A stretch of DNA of 64,000 nt, taken from contig JALFNN010000047.1 in the NCBI GenBank assembly GCA_022774325.1, positions 102,583-166,582 of the forward strand, read 5' to 3'. How positions within the stretch are numbered: the stretch's first letter is position 1; every line of letters begins with the position of its first letter. The translations under genes and the position numbers were made by a program. This DNA is from a bacterium (GTDB lineage Bacteria > Bacillota > Clostridia > Lachnospirales > Lachnospiraceae). Positions 8,766 to 16,548 of this stretch are shown here, one piece after another. The notes under the pieces were generated by a model. It had not been told where the DNA came from and ran no database searches. It was given only the letters and a program-made list of their open reading frames with translations.

Positions 8766-9491
8766 ATGCAAGTAATGAATCAATATGAACAGGGACCGTT
8801 AACAGAAAAGAGTGAGTGTCTGTATATAAGTCGGGAAGGAAAACGATATCAGGAAAATACGAGAATTTTACGAGAACAAAAAATAGATATTATCATCAAT
8901 GAGAAGCTTATTCTTCATACGATGTGCACTCCACAGTATCTTACGGAAGCTGTCCTTGGAAGACTTCGAACAGAAGGAATCATAGAGAAGGTAGATGAAA
9001 TAGAGAAGATTCATATAGGAAACGATGGGAAAATTGCAACGATTACCATGAAAAATGATGCATGGAATGAAAAGCAGTGTAAAAAGTTGTCCCCGGTTTC
9101 GCCTGTCAAGTGGAAAGAAGAATGGATTTTCCATTTGGCAGATATCCTTGCAGAAGGAATGACGCTTCACAACGAAACATGGGGAACACACAGCTGCTTT
9201 CTTGCAAAAGAGGGGGAAGTAATATTTGCCTGCGAAGATATCGGCCGTCATAATGCAATCGATAAAGTGGTTGGTTATGCTTTGTTACATGAAATAGATT
9301 TAAAAAAATGTATGCTGTATTCCAGTGGAAGAATGCCCTCAGATATGGCTGAAAAGGTGATACGCGCCGGGATACCCATAGCAGTTTGTAAGGCGGTTCC
9401 GACGGCAGAAGCAGTAGAATTGGCAAAGAAATATCGTCTTACCTTGATCTGTGCGGCAAGACCGGATCGGATTAGGGTGTATGTGTCGTAG
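8766..9491 (+). CDS. fdhD: FdhD, sulfurtransferase for formate dehydrogenase maturation
   Basis: This is a 241-residue FdhD-family protein. FdhD transfers sulfur from a cysteine desulfurase to the molybdenum cofactor before its insertion into formate dehydrogenase. Family signatures are WGTHSC, CEDIGRHNAIDKVVG and SSGRMPSDMAEKVIRAGIP. In the E. coli protein the transfer loop holds CxxC; here the equivalent stretch (NEKQCKKLSP) has one Cys only. The ATG at 8766 has AGGAAGG upstream. Its place straight after fdhA fits its role, although a terminator-like hairpin separates the two. Confidence 0.92.
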   Translation: MQVMNQYEQGPLTEKSECLYISREGKRYQENTRILREQKIDIIINEKLILHTMCTPQYLTEAVLGRLRTEGIIEKVDEIEKIHIGNDGKIATITMKNDAWNEKQCKKLSPVSPVKWKEEWIFHLADILAEGMTLHNETWGTHSCFLAKEGEVIFACEDIGRHNAIDKVVGYALLHEIDLKKCMLYSSGRMPSDMAEKVIRAGIPIAVCKAVPTAEAVELAKKYRLTLICAARPDRIRVYVS

Positions 9492-9511
9492 TAATATCAG
9501 ATGGGAGATGA

Positions 9512-9545
9512 CTTCCGCCTCTTTAGGCGGTGAGTCTTGAATTTC
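9512..9545 (+). repeat. Short palindrome between fdhD and mobA
   Basis: The hairpin CCGCC-TCTTTA-GGCGG sits between GACTT and GAGTC segments. It has no T-run, so it is a weak terminator at best. Nothing else is recognisable in the 128-bp gap apart from a possible TATACT -10 box near 9580. Confidence 0.35.
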
Positions 9546-9619
9546 TGCAAAAATGTATCTGCTCGGAGTCAGAATATGCTATACTTTCTAAAGAATGTGA
9601 AAAGATAAGGTGATAGAAT

Positions 9620-10219
9620 ATGGATGGATTACTGCTTGCAGGCGGAAAAAGCAGCCGCATGGGTGGGCGACATAAAGGAGATCTTCTCTATGGAAATGAG
9701 ACATTTACCACCCGAATGATACATGAATTTTCAAAAGACGCAGATACAATCTGGATTTCCTACGGAGCAAAAGTCTATGGAACGTATGAGAATTGCCGGA
9801 TTGTGAGGGATATTTATCCCGATTGCGGTCCAATTGGCGGAATACATGCCGGACTTACAGCGTGTGAGTCGGATGAAGTGATGGTTGCCGCGTGCGATAT
9901 GCCATTTTTGAAAATCGAATTGTTTCGTTATCTGAAAACAAAGATGGACGAAGCGGGAAAACAGGAGCATATCATATATGACGGTGTCATGCCGGTACTG
10001 GAAAGAAGAATGCATCCGCTGGCAGCGATTTACCGGAAATGTGTTGCACAGGTGATGGAACGGCAGATTTTATCGGGAAATTATAAAATCAGAGATGCAT
10101 TTGAAAAAATGCATATTTTATATGTAGATGTGACTGAGAATGAAAATTTTGCCAGGATGTTGCGGAATGTGAATACTATGGAAGAGTATAAAATGCTTTC
10201 TGTTATTGATGTTCAATGA
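9620..10219 (+). CDS. mobA: Molybdenum cofactor guanylyltransferase MobA
   Basis: This 199-residue nucleotidyltransferase links GMP to Mo-molybdopterin to give the MGD form used by formate dehydrogenase. The N-terminal GLLLAGGKSSRMGG motif is the GTP-binding signature loop. GPIGGIHAGL and VAACDMPFL (metal-binding Asp) follow in the usual order, and MHPLAAIY lies in the C-terminal part. Length is normal for the family. The start at 9620 follows AAGGTGAT. It sits between fdhD and moeA in the cofactor cluster. Confidence 0.93.
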   Translation: MDGLLLAGGKSSRMGGRHKGDLLYGNETFTTRMIHEFSKDADTIWISYGAKVYGTYENCRIVRDIYPDCGPIGGIHAGLTACESDEVMVAACDMPFLKIELFRYLKTKMDEAGKQEHIIYDGVMPVLERRMHPLAAIYRKCVAQVMERQILSGNYKIRDAFEKMHILYVDVTENENFARMLRNVNTMEEYKMLSVIDVQ

Positions 10220-10223
10220 TATT

Positions 10224-10269
10224 ATGAGCCAAGGGACAAAAGGTCATGCATTACAAAAGGAACGTCCCC
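10224..10269 (-). repeat. Diverged copy of dispersed repeat family A (reverse strand)
   Basis: Read on the minus strand, it starts GGGGACGTTCCTTTTGT and ends CCCTTGGCTCAT. Both ends match the copy at 49633-49670, while the middle has diverged and is longer. The assignment is tentative. Confidence 0.4.
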
Positions 10270-10337
10270 GGTACTGATAAAAAAGCAAAATAATGATTAG
10301 GGGATGTTCCCCAATAATAAAATATGGTACAATATAA

Positions 10338-10456
10338 GTGTTCTTTGAGCGAAAGCATCTAAGTCGAAGAGATATGATGCCAAGCCGGGATGAATCTCTC
10401 ATCCCCGGGGTCCGAATAGAAATGTGAAGGCCTTCCTTATTTGAAAAAAAGAACAT
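10338..10456 (+). ncRNA. Candidate structured leader RNA (riboswitch-like) upstream of moeA
   Basis: A perfect 8-bp closing stem (TGTTCTTT at 10339-10346 with AAAGAACA at 10448-10455) encloses 101 nt. Inside are a GCATC/GATGC stem (near 10355 and 10375) and a GC-rich hairpin (CCGGGATGA with TCATCCCCGG near 10385-10408). A possible TACAAT -10 box lies just before. An intrinsic terminator follows at 10477-10520, then moeA. This is the architecture of a transcription-attenuating riboswitch. I could not match it to the Moco, cobalamin, TPP, SAM, FMN, lysine, c-di-GMP, ZTP or fluoride consensus from memory, so the ligand is unknown. Confidence 0.5.
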
Positions 10457-10476
10457 GAAGTGGTCGTATTGCGCAT

Positions 10477-10520
10477 AAACGGCAGTAGGAGGACTTTCAT
10501 GTCTTTCTGCTGCCGTTTTT
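10477..10520 (+). terminator. Intrinsic terminator inside the moeA leader
   Basis: AACGGCAG pairs with CTGCCGTT, the stem is extended inwards by GGAGGAC/GTCTTTC with G-U pairs, and TTTTT follows. It lies between the structured RNA and the moeA ribosome binding site, so it probably controls read-through. Confidence 0.8.
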
Positions 10521-10553
10521 ATCTTGAATTAATACTTTAAAAAGGAGAGGAAA

Positions 10554-11759
10554 ATGGAAAGGTTACTGTTAGAACAGGCTGCAGAAATTCTGCTCAGTCA
10601 TACGGAGAAAATCACTGCATGTGAGGAAATATCTCTGTGGGATGCCGTAGGAGGGGTGCTTGCCGAAGATATTTATGCGACAAGAAATCAGCCTCCGTTT
10701 TCTAGGTCACCCCTGGATGGATATGCAGTAAGAAGCGAGGATATCCGGGGAGCTTTGAGGGAAAGGCCGGTCAGGCTGCGTGTGATCGATGAAGTGGATG
10801 CCGGTCATGTGACGGAGAAAAAAGTGGAGCCGGGGTTGGCCGTTAGAATCATGACCGGTGCGCCGATTCCGGAAGGAGCCGACTGCATCATCGGGCAGGA
10901 AGATACAGATTACGGAGAAGATACGGTAGAAATCTATGCAGAGATCAAAGCATACCAGAATTACTGCTTTGAAGGGGAAGACTACAAAAAGGGAGCGAAG
11001 CTTCTGACAAAGGGAATGGTAATTGGTTCGATAGAAGCGGGAGTCCTGGCAAGTCTTGGGATGGAGAAGATATCAGTCTACAGAGCGCCGCGCGCGGCGG
11101 TGCTGACAACCGGAGATGAGCTCATGCTCCCCGGCGAAGAGCTTCTTCCGGGGAAAATATATGATTCGAATCTATATACTTGTGTCACGCGGCTGAAGTC
11201 TTGGGGAGTACAGGTTACTTATCAGGGAAGGGCAGAAGATGATGCAAAGATTGTCGCAGGGCACATCCGGAGAGCTGCCGAAAATGCAGATATCCTGATC
11301 ACGACAGGAGGTGTATCGGTAGGAAAGAAAGACATCATGCATGAAGTGCTTCAGATTCTGGACTGTCAAAAGCTCTTCTGGGGAGTACAGATTAAGCCCG
11401 GAATGCCGACCCTTTGTGCACTCTATCAGGGAAAGCCGCTCATTTGTCTTTCGGGAAACCCGTATGGTGCGGCTGTAAATCTGGAGCTTTTAATCCGCCC
11501 GGTACTTGCAAAAATGTCCGGAAGATACGACCTTGCCATTAAGAGAATCATGGCAGTATGTGACAGTGAATTTTTGAAAATGAGCCATGTCACACGTTAT
11601 GTCAGAGCGAGATGCGCGGATGGCCATGTGAAAATCGCAGATGGTTCAAATGATTCCGGAATTCTAAGCAGTATGTGTGGTTGTAACTGCCTGATTGAGA
11701 TTCCGGCGGGAACTCCTAAGATAGAAAAAGGAGAGACGGTATGTGTGGTGATGTTGTAA
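10554..11759 (+). CDS. moeA: Molybdopterin molybdenumtransferase MoeA
   Basis: This 401-residue enzyme inserts molybdate into adenylated molybdopterin. Family motifs: SPLDGYAV near residue 45, IMTGAPIPEGADCII, the linker Y-D-S-N (KIYDSNLY), the molybdopterin-binding ITTGGVSVGKKD, and LSGNPYGAAVNLEL. Domain order and length are those of standard MoeA. An AAAAGGAGAGG ribosome binding site precedes the ATG. The 3' end overlaps mobB by 19 bp. It is controlled by the attenuator-like leader upstream. Confidence 0.94.
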   Translation: MERLLLEQAAEILLSHTEKITACEEISLWDAVGGVLAEDIYATRNQPPFSRSPLDGYAVRSEDIRGALRERPVRLRVIDEVDAGHVTEKKVEPGLAVRIMTGAPIPEGADCIIGQEDTDYGEDTVEIYAEIKAYQNYCFEGEDYKKGAKLLTKGMVIGSIEAGVLASLGMEKISVYRAPRAAVLTTGDELMLPGEELLPGKIYDSNLYTCVTRLKSWGVQVTYQGRAEDDAKIVAGHIRRAAENADILITTGGVSVGKKDIMHEVLQILDCQKLFWGVQIKPGMPTLCALYQGKPLICLSGNPYGAAVNLELLIRPVLAKMSGRYDLAIKRIMAVCDSEFLKMSHVTRYVRARCADGHVKIADGSNDSGILSSMCGCNCLIEIPAGTPKIEKGETVCVVML

Positions 11760-12259
11760 AAAAAGAACCATTTGTCGCAGTAATCTGCGGTGTGAAAAAT
11801 TCCGGAAAAACGACACTGATCACGCGGCTTGTGAGGCTTCTTTCGGAAAAAGGAATCCGAACGGCGGTTATTAAGCACGACGGACATGATTTTGAGTGTG
11901 ATATACCCGGAACGGACAGCTACCGGATTCGCGAAGCCGGTGCGTATGGAACGGCGGTATTTTCAAAATATCGAAGTTTCGTATACAAAGAAGGCTGCAG
12001 GGAAACTCCTGAGGAAATGATTGCACAGTTTCCGAAAGCGGATCTTATTCTGATTGAGGGAATGAAGAACAGTACTTATCCGAAAATAGAAGTGATCCGC
12101 AGGGAGATATCAGGAGAGCCGGCTTCCAATCCTGAGGGAAGATTTCTGATCGTAAGCGATTGGGAGGACGGACATTTTAAAGAAGAAAAGATGACAGGAC
12201 TGGATGAAATCGAGATAATATTAGGGATACTGCTGGAAAAAGCAGGATTAAATCGATAA
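11741..12259 (+). CDS. mobB: MobB, GTP-binding molybdopterin-guanine dinucleotide adapter protein
   Basis: This is a 172-residue P-loop protein: CGVKNSGKTTLI is the Walker A motif, followed by HDGHDFECDIPGTDSYR, which is characteristic of MobB. It assists MobA in attaching the nucleotide. The coding start lies within the end of moeA (19-bp overlap). The more internal Met option would cut into the fold, so the 11741 start is kept. A late LIEGMKNSTYPKIEV motif matches the family. Confidence 0.92.
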   Translation: MCGDVVKKEPFVAVICGVKNSGKTTLITRLVRLLSEKGIRTAVIKHDGHDFECDIPGTDSYRIREAGAYGTAVFSKYRSFVYKEGCRETPEEMIAQFPKADLILIEGMKNSTYPKIEVIRREISGEPASNPEGRFLIVSDWEDGHFKEEKMTGLDEIEIILGILLEKAGLNR

Positions 12260-12351
12260 AAAGTTGTCTGGGCAACATGATTTTATGTACGGTTTTGTTA
12301 TACTGTTTTCGGGAAATGAGAACGTACAAGTAGATTTAGGAGATAAAAAAG

Positions 12352-13377
12352 ATGAAACTAGTAAAAACAGAGGATGCTGTAGGACAGGTTCTGTGCCATG
12401 ATATTACACAGATCATTAAAGGAGTCACGAAGGATGCCGTATTTCGGAAAGGGCATGTAGTGAAGGAAGAAGATATTCCGGTTCTTCTGTCTGTAGGAAA
12501 AGAGCATTTGTATATTTGGGAAAAGGAAGAAGGAATGCTGCATGAAAATGAAGCGGCAGAGATCCTTCGAAAAATCTGTCAGGGAAGTAATATGCACCCC
12601 TCAGATGTAAAAGAAGGAAAAATCGAACTGATTGCAGATATTGACGGAGTGCTGAAAATTGATGTGGAGAAGCTGAACCGGATCAATTCGCTTGGTGAGA
12701 TTATGATTGCAAGCCGTCATGGAAATTTCCCAATCAAAAAGGGAGACAAGATTGCAGGAACCAGAGTGATTCCGCTTGTGATTCATGAGGACAAGATGAA
12801 GGCGGCGGAAGAGATCGGCGGTGACGAACCGATTTTTCAGGTCAGACCTTACGAGAAGAAAAAAGTCGGTATCGTGACCACGGGAAGCGAAGTCTTTAAA
12901 GGAAGAATTCAGGATACATTTACCCCGGTGATCCGGGAGAAAATCGCAGAATATGGAATTGAAGAAGCGGAACATATTCTGTGTGACGATGATCATGTGA
13001 AAATCACAGAAGCGATCATGGAAATGATTGCAAGAGGATGTAACATGGTGATCTGCACGGGCGGGATGAGTGTGGATCCGGATGACCGGACACCGCTTGC
13101 CATCAAGAATACGGGAGCCGAGATCGTGACATATGGAGCACCGGTGCTTCCGGGAGCCATGTTCATGTTGGCATATTATGATAGTGTAATTCCGGTAATG
13201 GGCCTTCCGGGCTGCGTGATGTATGCGAAACGGACCATTTTCGATCTGGTTCTTCCTAGAATTATGACCGGTGAAAAATTAAAAGTCAAAGATCTAAATC
13301 TACTTGGACAAGGAGGACTTTGCCTCTCATGTCCTGTATGTACGTTCCCAAATTGTGGATTTGGAAAGGCAATGTAG
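12352..13377 (+). CDS. MoeA/CinA-like molybdopterin-binding protein with a C-terminal Cys cluster
   Basis: This 341-residue protein has a MoCF-biosynthesis (MoaB/Mog-like) fold in its second half: GIVTTGSEVFKG, VICTGGMSVDPDDRTP and GLPGCVMYAKRTIFD. The first half is not typical MoeA. At the very end four cysteines are spaced C324-x2-C327-x2-C330-x4-C335 (CLSCPVCTFPNC), which would suit an Fe-S cluster or zinc. It is separated by only 3 bp from the XdhC-like gene, so the two probably work together. By context this is a role in maturation or sulfur/selenium loading of a molybdenum enzyme, which is inferred. Confidence 0.8.
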   Translation: MKLVKTEDAVGQVLCHDITQIIKGVTKDAVFRKGHVVKEEDIPVLLSVGKEHLYIWEKEEGMLHENEAAEILRKICQGSNMHPSDVKEGKIELIADIDGVLKIDVEKLNRINSLGEIMIASRHGNFPIKKGDKIAGTRVIPLVIHEDKMKAAEEIGGDEPIFQVRPYEKKKVGIVTTGSEVFKGRIQDTFTPVIREKIAEYGIEEAEHILCDDDHVKITEAIMEMIARGCNMVICTGGMSVDPDDRTPLAIKNTGAEIVTYGAPVLPGAMFMLAYYDSVIPVMGLPGCVMYAKRTIFDLVLPRIMTGEKLKVKDLNLLGQGGLCLSCPVCTFPNCGFGKAM

Positions 13378-13380
13378 AAA

Positions 13381-14409
13381 ATGAGAGCATTATTTGAGGC
13401 AATACAAGAGACAGATGTGAACAGGCTTCGAAGCGTTCTGACCGTTCTGGACGGAGAAAATATCGGAGAAAAGGCTTTATTAGTAGATGGAAATATCGTT
13501 TGGGAGAGCAGAGAAAATGGATTTTTCCGGGAATATAAGAAGGAAATCCAAGAACGGAATGAAACAGAAACTTTTCTTCTTGGAAGCCGTGAGATATTTT
13601 GTGATGTTCTGGGGCAGGAGAAGCAAATTGTCATCTGCGGAGGCGGTCATGTATCGATTCCTGTCATTACACTAGGTGTCATGATGGGATGTGAAGTGAC
13701 GGTTTTGGAAGACAGACCGACTTTTGCTGACAATGCAAGACGCGCAGGGGCAACGAACGTGATATGTGAACCATTTGAACAAGGACTGGATAAAGTGGAA
13801 GGAAATTCAGACACTTATTTTGTAATCGTAACCCGCGGTCACAGATACGATCAGATTTGCCTTGAAAAGATTGCTCAGAAAGAACATGCCTATATTGGGA
13901 TGATAGGAAGCAGACGCCGAACCACGATGGTGAAGCAGACGCTTGTAGAAAAAGGAATTGATAAAGAAGTATTAGACAAAGTATATACACCGATCGGCCT
14001 TGACATCGGAGCACAGACACCGGTGGAAATTGCAGTTGCGATCATGGCAGAGATTATCGAAGTGAAGAATAAAAAGAAACGAACCTGCGGATATACGAAA
14101 GAAATTGTGAAGGCGGTTCTGGATCGGGAGGATTATCCAGAAAAGAAAGTCATGGCAACGATTGTAAAGAGAAAAGGTTCTGCACCACAGGGAGTCGGAA
14201 TCAAAATGTTGGTTCTTAGAGATGGGAAATGTATCGGTACGATAGGCGGAGGATGTATGGAGGCGAATGTCACACAGAAGGCACTTCTGATGGCGGCAGG
14301 AAAAGGCCCCGAAATCGCTCTTTGTAAGGTGGATATGACAGGCGCGGACGCAGAGGAAGAAGGGATGGTCTGCGGAGGCGTCGTGAGCGTACTTCTTGAA
14401 TTGATATAG
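13381..14409 (+). CDS. XdhC/CoxI-family maturation factor, domains in swapped order
   Basis: This 342-residue protein has an NAD-binding-like Rossmann domain first (VICGGGHVSIPVITLG at ~85-100, VTRGHRYD, MIGSRRRT). The XdhC_CoxI domain comes last (~235-342: KGSAPQGVGIKMLV, GTIGGGCMEANV, GMVCGG). Usual XdhC proteins have the reverse order. XdhC binds molybdenum cofactor, favours its sulfuration and inserts it into xanthine dehydrogenase-type enzymes; together with YqeB this points to a molybdenum hydroxylase outside the window. The ATG lies 3 bp after the previous stop. Confidence 0.82.
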   Translation: MRALFEAIQETDVNRLRSVLTVLDGENIGEKALLVDGNIVWESRENGFFREYKKEIQERNETETFLLGSREIFCDVLGQEKQIVICGGGHVSIPVITLGVMMGCEVTVLEDRPTFADNARRAGATNVICEPFEQGLDKVEGNSDTYFVIVTRGHRYDQICLEKIAQKEHAYIGMIGSRRRTTMVKQTLVEKGIDKEVLDKVYTPIGLDIGAQTPVEIAVAIMAEIIEVKNKKKRTCGYTKEIVKAVLDREDYPEKKVMATIVKRKGSAPQGVGIKMLVLRDGKCIGTIGGGCMEANVTQKALLMAAGKGPEIALCKVDMTGADAEEEGMVCGGVVSVLLELI

Positions 14410-14455
14410 TTTTTGGCTGATAACCGAACGAATCAGAAAAAAGGAGGAAACTCAA

Positions 14456-15421
14456 GTGAAGGACGGTTTTGGAAGAGAAATCGATTATATGAGAATTTCC
14501 ATCACAGACAGATGTAATCTGCGTTGCCGGTACTGCATGCCGGAAGGAATTTCCTGGGTCCCGATGGAAGAAATACTGACGTTTGAAGAAATAGAAGTCG
14601 TAGTCAAAGAAGCGGCAACACTGGGAATTAAAAAAATAAAAGTGACAGGCGGGGAACCGCTGGCAAGAATTGGATGTCCTACGCTTGTGGGAATGCTAAA
14701 GAAAGTTCCGGGGATTGAAAAGGTTACACTTACGACAAACGGAGTTTTCCTTTCAAAATACGCAGAACAACTGAAGGAAAAAGGATTGGATGCTGTAAAT
14801 ATCAGTCTTGATACTCTGGACGAAAAAAGATTTGAAGAGATTACCGGAAGGGATGAACTTAAGGCAGTGCTGGATGGAATTGAGACAGCACTGGAACTTC
14901 AGATTCCGGTGAAAATCAATTCGGTTCTTCAGAAAGGGCAGAACGAAAAGGAATGGCAGGCTTTAGCCGAACTTGCACATCATAAAAAGCTGGATGTCCG
15001 GTTTATCGAGATGATGCCAATCGGATATGGAAAAAAATTTGAGCCTGTTTATAATGAAGAGCTGCTGAAAAAAATGGAAGAAAAATACGGGGAATTAAAG
15101 CCCGATACCCGTGTACATGGAAACGGACCGGCAATCTATTATTCTGTTCCGGGATTTGAAGGAAGTATCGGATTTATCAGTGCAATTCATGGCAAATTCT
15201 GCAAGAGCTGCAATCGGATCCGCATGACATCAACGGGTGATATAAAAGCATGCCTGTGTTTTGATGAGAGCTTATCCATTAAAGAAGCACTCAGAGCAGG
15301 AGACATGGAAGAAGTAAATCATTTGCTGGTACTTGCGATTTCAAATAAACCGGTATCGCATCAGTTTGAACAGAAGGAAATGATTACGGAGCAGCGCGAA
15401 ATGGCTTCGATAGGAGGATAA
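14456..15421 (+). CDS. moaA: GTP 3',8-cyclase MoaA (radical SAM)
   Basis: This 321-residue enzyme does the first step of molybdopterin synthesis. The radical-SAM motif CNLRCRYC gives C20, C24 and C27. KVTGGEPLAR and NGVFLS follow. The second C-terminal 4Fe-4S site is visible as FCKSCNRIR plus ACLC. The C-terminus ends in the conserved Gly-Gly needed for activity in MoaA enzymes. The start is GTG at 14456 with AAGGAGG 9 bp upstream. MoaC, the next enzyme in the pathway, is not adjacent. Confidence 0.94.
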   Translation: MKDGFGREIDYMRISITDRCNLRCRYCMPEGISWVPMEEILTFEEIEVVVKEAATLGIKKIKVTGGEPLARIGCPTLVGMLKKVPGIEKVTLTTNGVFLSKYAEQLKEKGLDAVNISLDTLDEKRFEEITGRDELKAVLDGIETALELQIPVKINSVLQKGQNEKEWQALAELAHHKKLDVRFIEMMPIGYGKKFEPVYNEELLKKMEEKYGELKPDTRVHGNGPAIYYSVPGFEGSIGFISAIHGKFCKSCNRIRMTSTGDIKACLCFDESLSIKEALRAGDMEEVNHLLVLAISNKPVSHQFEQKEMITEQREMASIGG

Positions 15422-15427
15422 TAAAAT

Positions 15428-16363
15428 ATGGGAGAGATAAAAGCAATCTGTATCAGCGAAAAGCGAGGAACGCAGAAGAAAGAAATACCGGAGGCGCAGA
15501 TTTTGGAGGATTGGGGCATTGAAGGAGACGCCCACGGCGGTAAATGGCATCGCCAGATCAGCCTTCTTGCAGTGGAAAAGATTGAAGATTTCCGCGCAAG
15601 AGGAGCAGAAATAGATTATGGCGCATTTGGCGAAAATCTCATCGTAGAAGGGTATGATCTGCGGGCGCTTCCGGTGGGGACCAGATTTAAGATTGGCGAA
15701 GTCCTTCTGGAACTGACCCAGATTGGAAAAGAGTGTCACAGTCATTGCGAGATTTATAAAAAAATGGGTGACTGCATCATGCCGAGAGAAGGTGTATTTA
15801 CAAAGGTGCTTCACGGAGGATATATTCAAAAAGGTGATAAGATCGAAATGATTCCGCCGGAGCAGGAAAGGCCATTTACAGTGGCTGTGATTACCTTAAG
15901 TGATAAAGGCTTTGCCGGAGAAAGGGAAGATAAAAGCGGGCCGCTCATCTGCAAAATGTTAAAAGAAGCCGGATACGATGTGGTGGAGACGATTCTCCTT
16001 CCGGATGAAAGAGTGGGACTTGAGCGTCAGATGAAGCGCCTTGCCGATCAGAGGCAGGTGAGCCTGATTCTTACGACAGGCGGAACCGGATTTTCTCCGA
16101 GGGACATCACGCCGGAGGCAACGATTGCGGTATGTGACCGGATGGCACGAGGAATTGCCGAAGCAATCCGCGGATATTCCATGACGATCACCAGACGGGC
16201 TATGCTCAGTAGAGCAGAATCGGGAATACGAAAGGGCACACTGATTGTGAATCTGCCGGGAAGCCCGAAAGCAGTCAAAGAATCTCTTGAATTCATTTTA
16301 CCGGAGCTCTCTCACGGACTTGGAATCCTGAGAGGAAGCGAAGGTGAGTGCGCAAGACAATAA
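15428..16363 (+). CDS. MOSC domain fused to Mog/MoaB-type molybdopterin adenylyltransferase
   Basis: This is a 311-residue two-domain protein. Residues ~1-145 are a MOSC domain (IEGDAHGGKWHRQISLL, GENLIVEGYDL, GKECHSHCEIY with its conserved Cys), which is linked to sulfur handling on Moco. Residues ~150-311 are a MogA/MoaB domain (VITLSDKGFAGEREDKSG, LTTGGTGFSPRDITPEAT, LPGSPKAVKESL), which adenylates molybdopterin before MoeA acts. It starts 6 bp after moaA. Its stop codon overlaps the left target-site duplication of a MITE-like element. Confidence 0.9.
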   Translation: MGEIKAICISEKRGTQKKEIPEAQILEDWGIEGDAHGGKWHRQISLLAVEKIEDFRARGAEIDYGAFGENLIVEGYDLRALPVGTRFKIGEVLLELTQIGKECHSHCEIYKKMGDCIMPREGVFTKVLHGGYIQKGDKIEMIPPEQERPFTVAVITLSDKGFAGEREDKSGPLICKMLKEAGYDVVETILLPDERVGLERQMKRLADQRQVSLILTTGGTGFSPRDITPEATIAVCDRMARGIAEAIRGYSMTITRRAMLSRAESGIRKGTLIVNLPGSPKAVKESLEFILPELSHGLGILRGSEGECARQ

Positions 16364-16370
16364 AATATAA

Positions 16371-16514
16371 GTAACTGTTCAGAGCCAACCTCGAAAACAC
16401 TTCGTGTTTCCTCAGTGTGGCGTATCCGCCAAATAGATTTGTACAAAAAAGTGCTCACGAATGCAAGCATTCATCACCCTTTTTTGACAAATCTGCTTGG
16501 CTCTGAACAGTTAC
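16371..16514. mobile_element. MITE-like element with 18-bp perfect terminal inverted repeats
   Basis: The 144-bp element begins GTAACTGTTCAGAGCCAA (16371-16388) and ends with its exact reverse complement (16497-16514). The 8-bp sequence AAATATAA flanks it on both sides (16363-16370 and 16515-16522), as expected for target-site duplication. A second nested stem is formed by AGATTTGT and ACAAATCT. It encodes nothing. It separates the MOSC-Mog gene from modA and would fold as a large hairpin if transcribed. Confidence 0.75.
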
Positions 16515-16548
16515 AAATATAAAAGGAAAAAGAAGGAAGAACAAAATT

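Noticed and set aside
10338..10456. Assignment of the moeA leader as a Moco riboswitch
   Set aside because: The location fits but the conserved Moco motif bases could not be matched by eye, so it is listed as unassigned.
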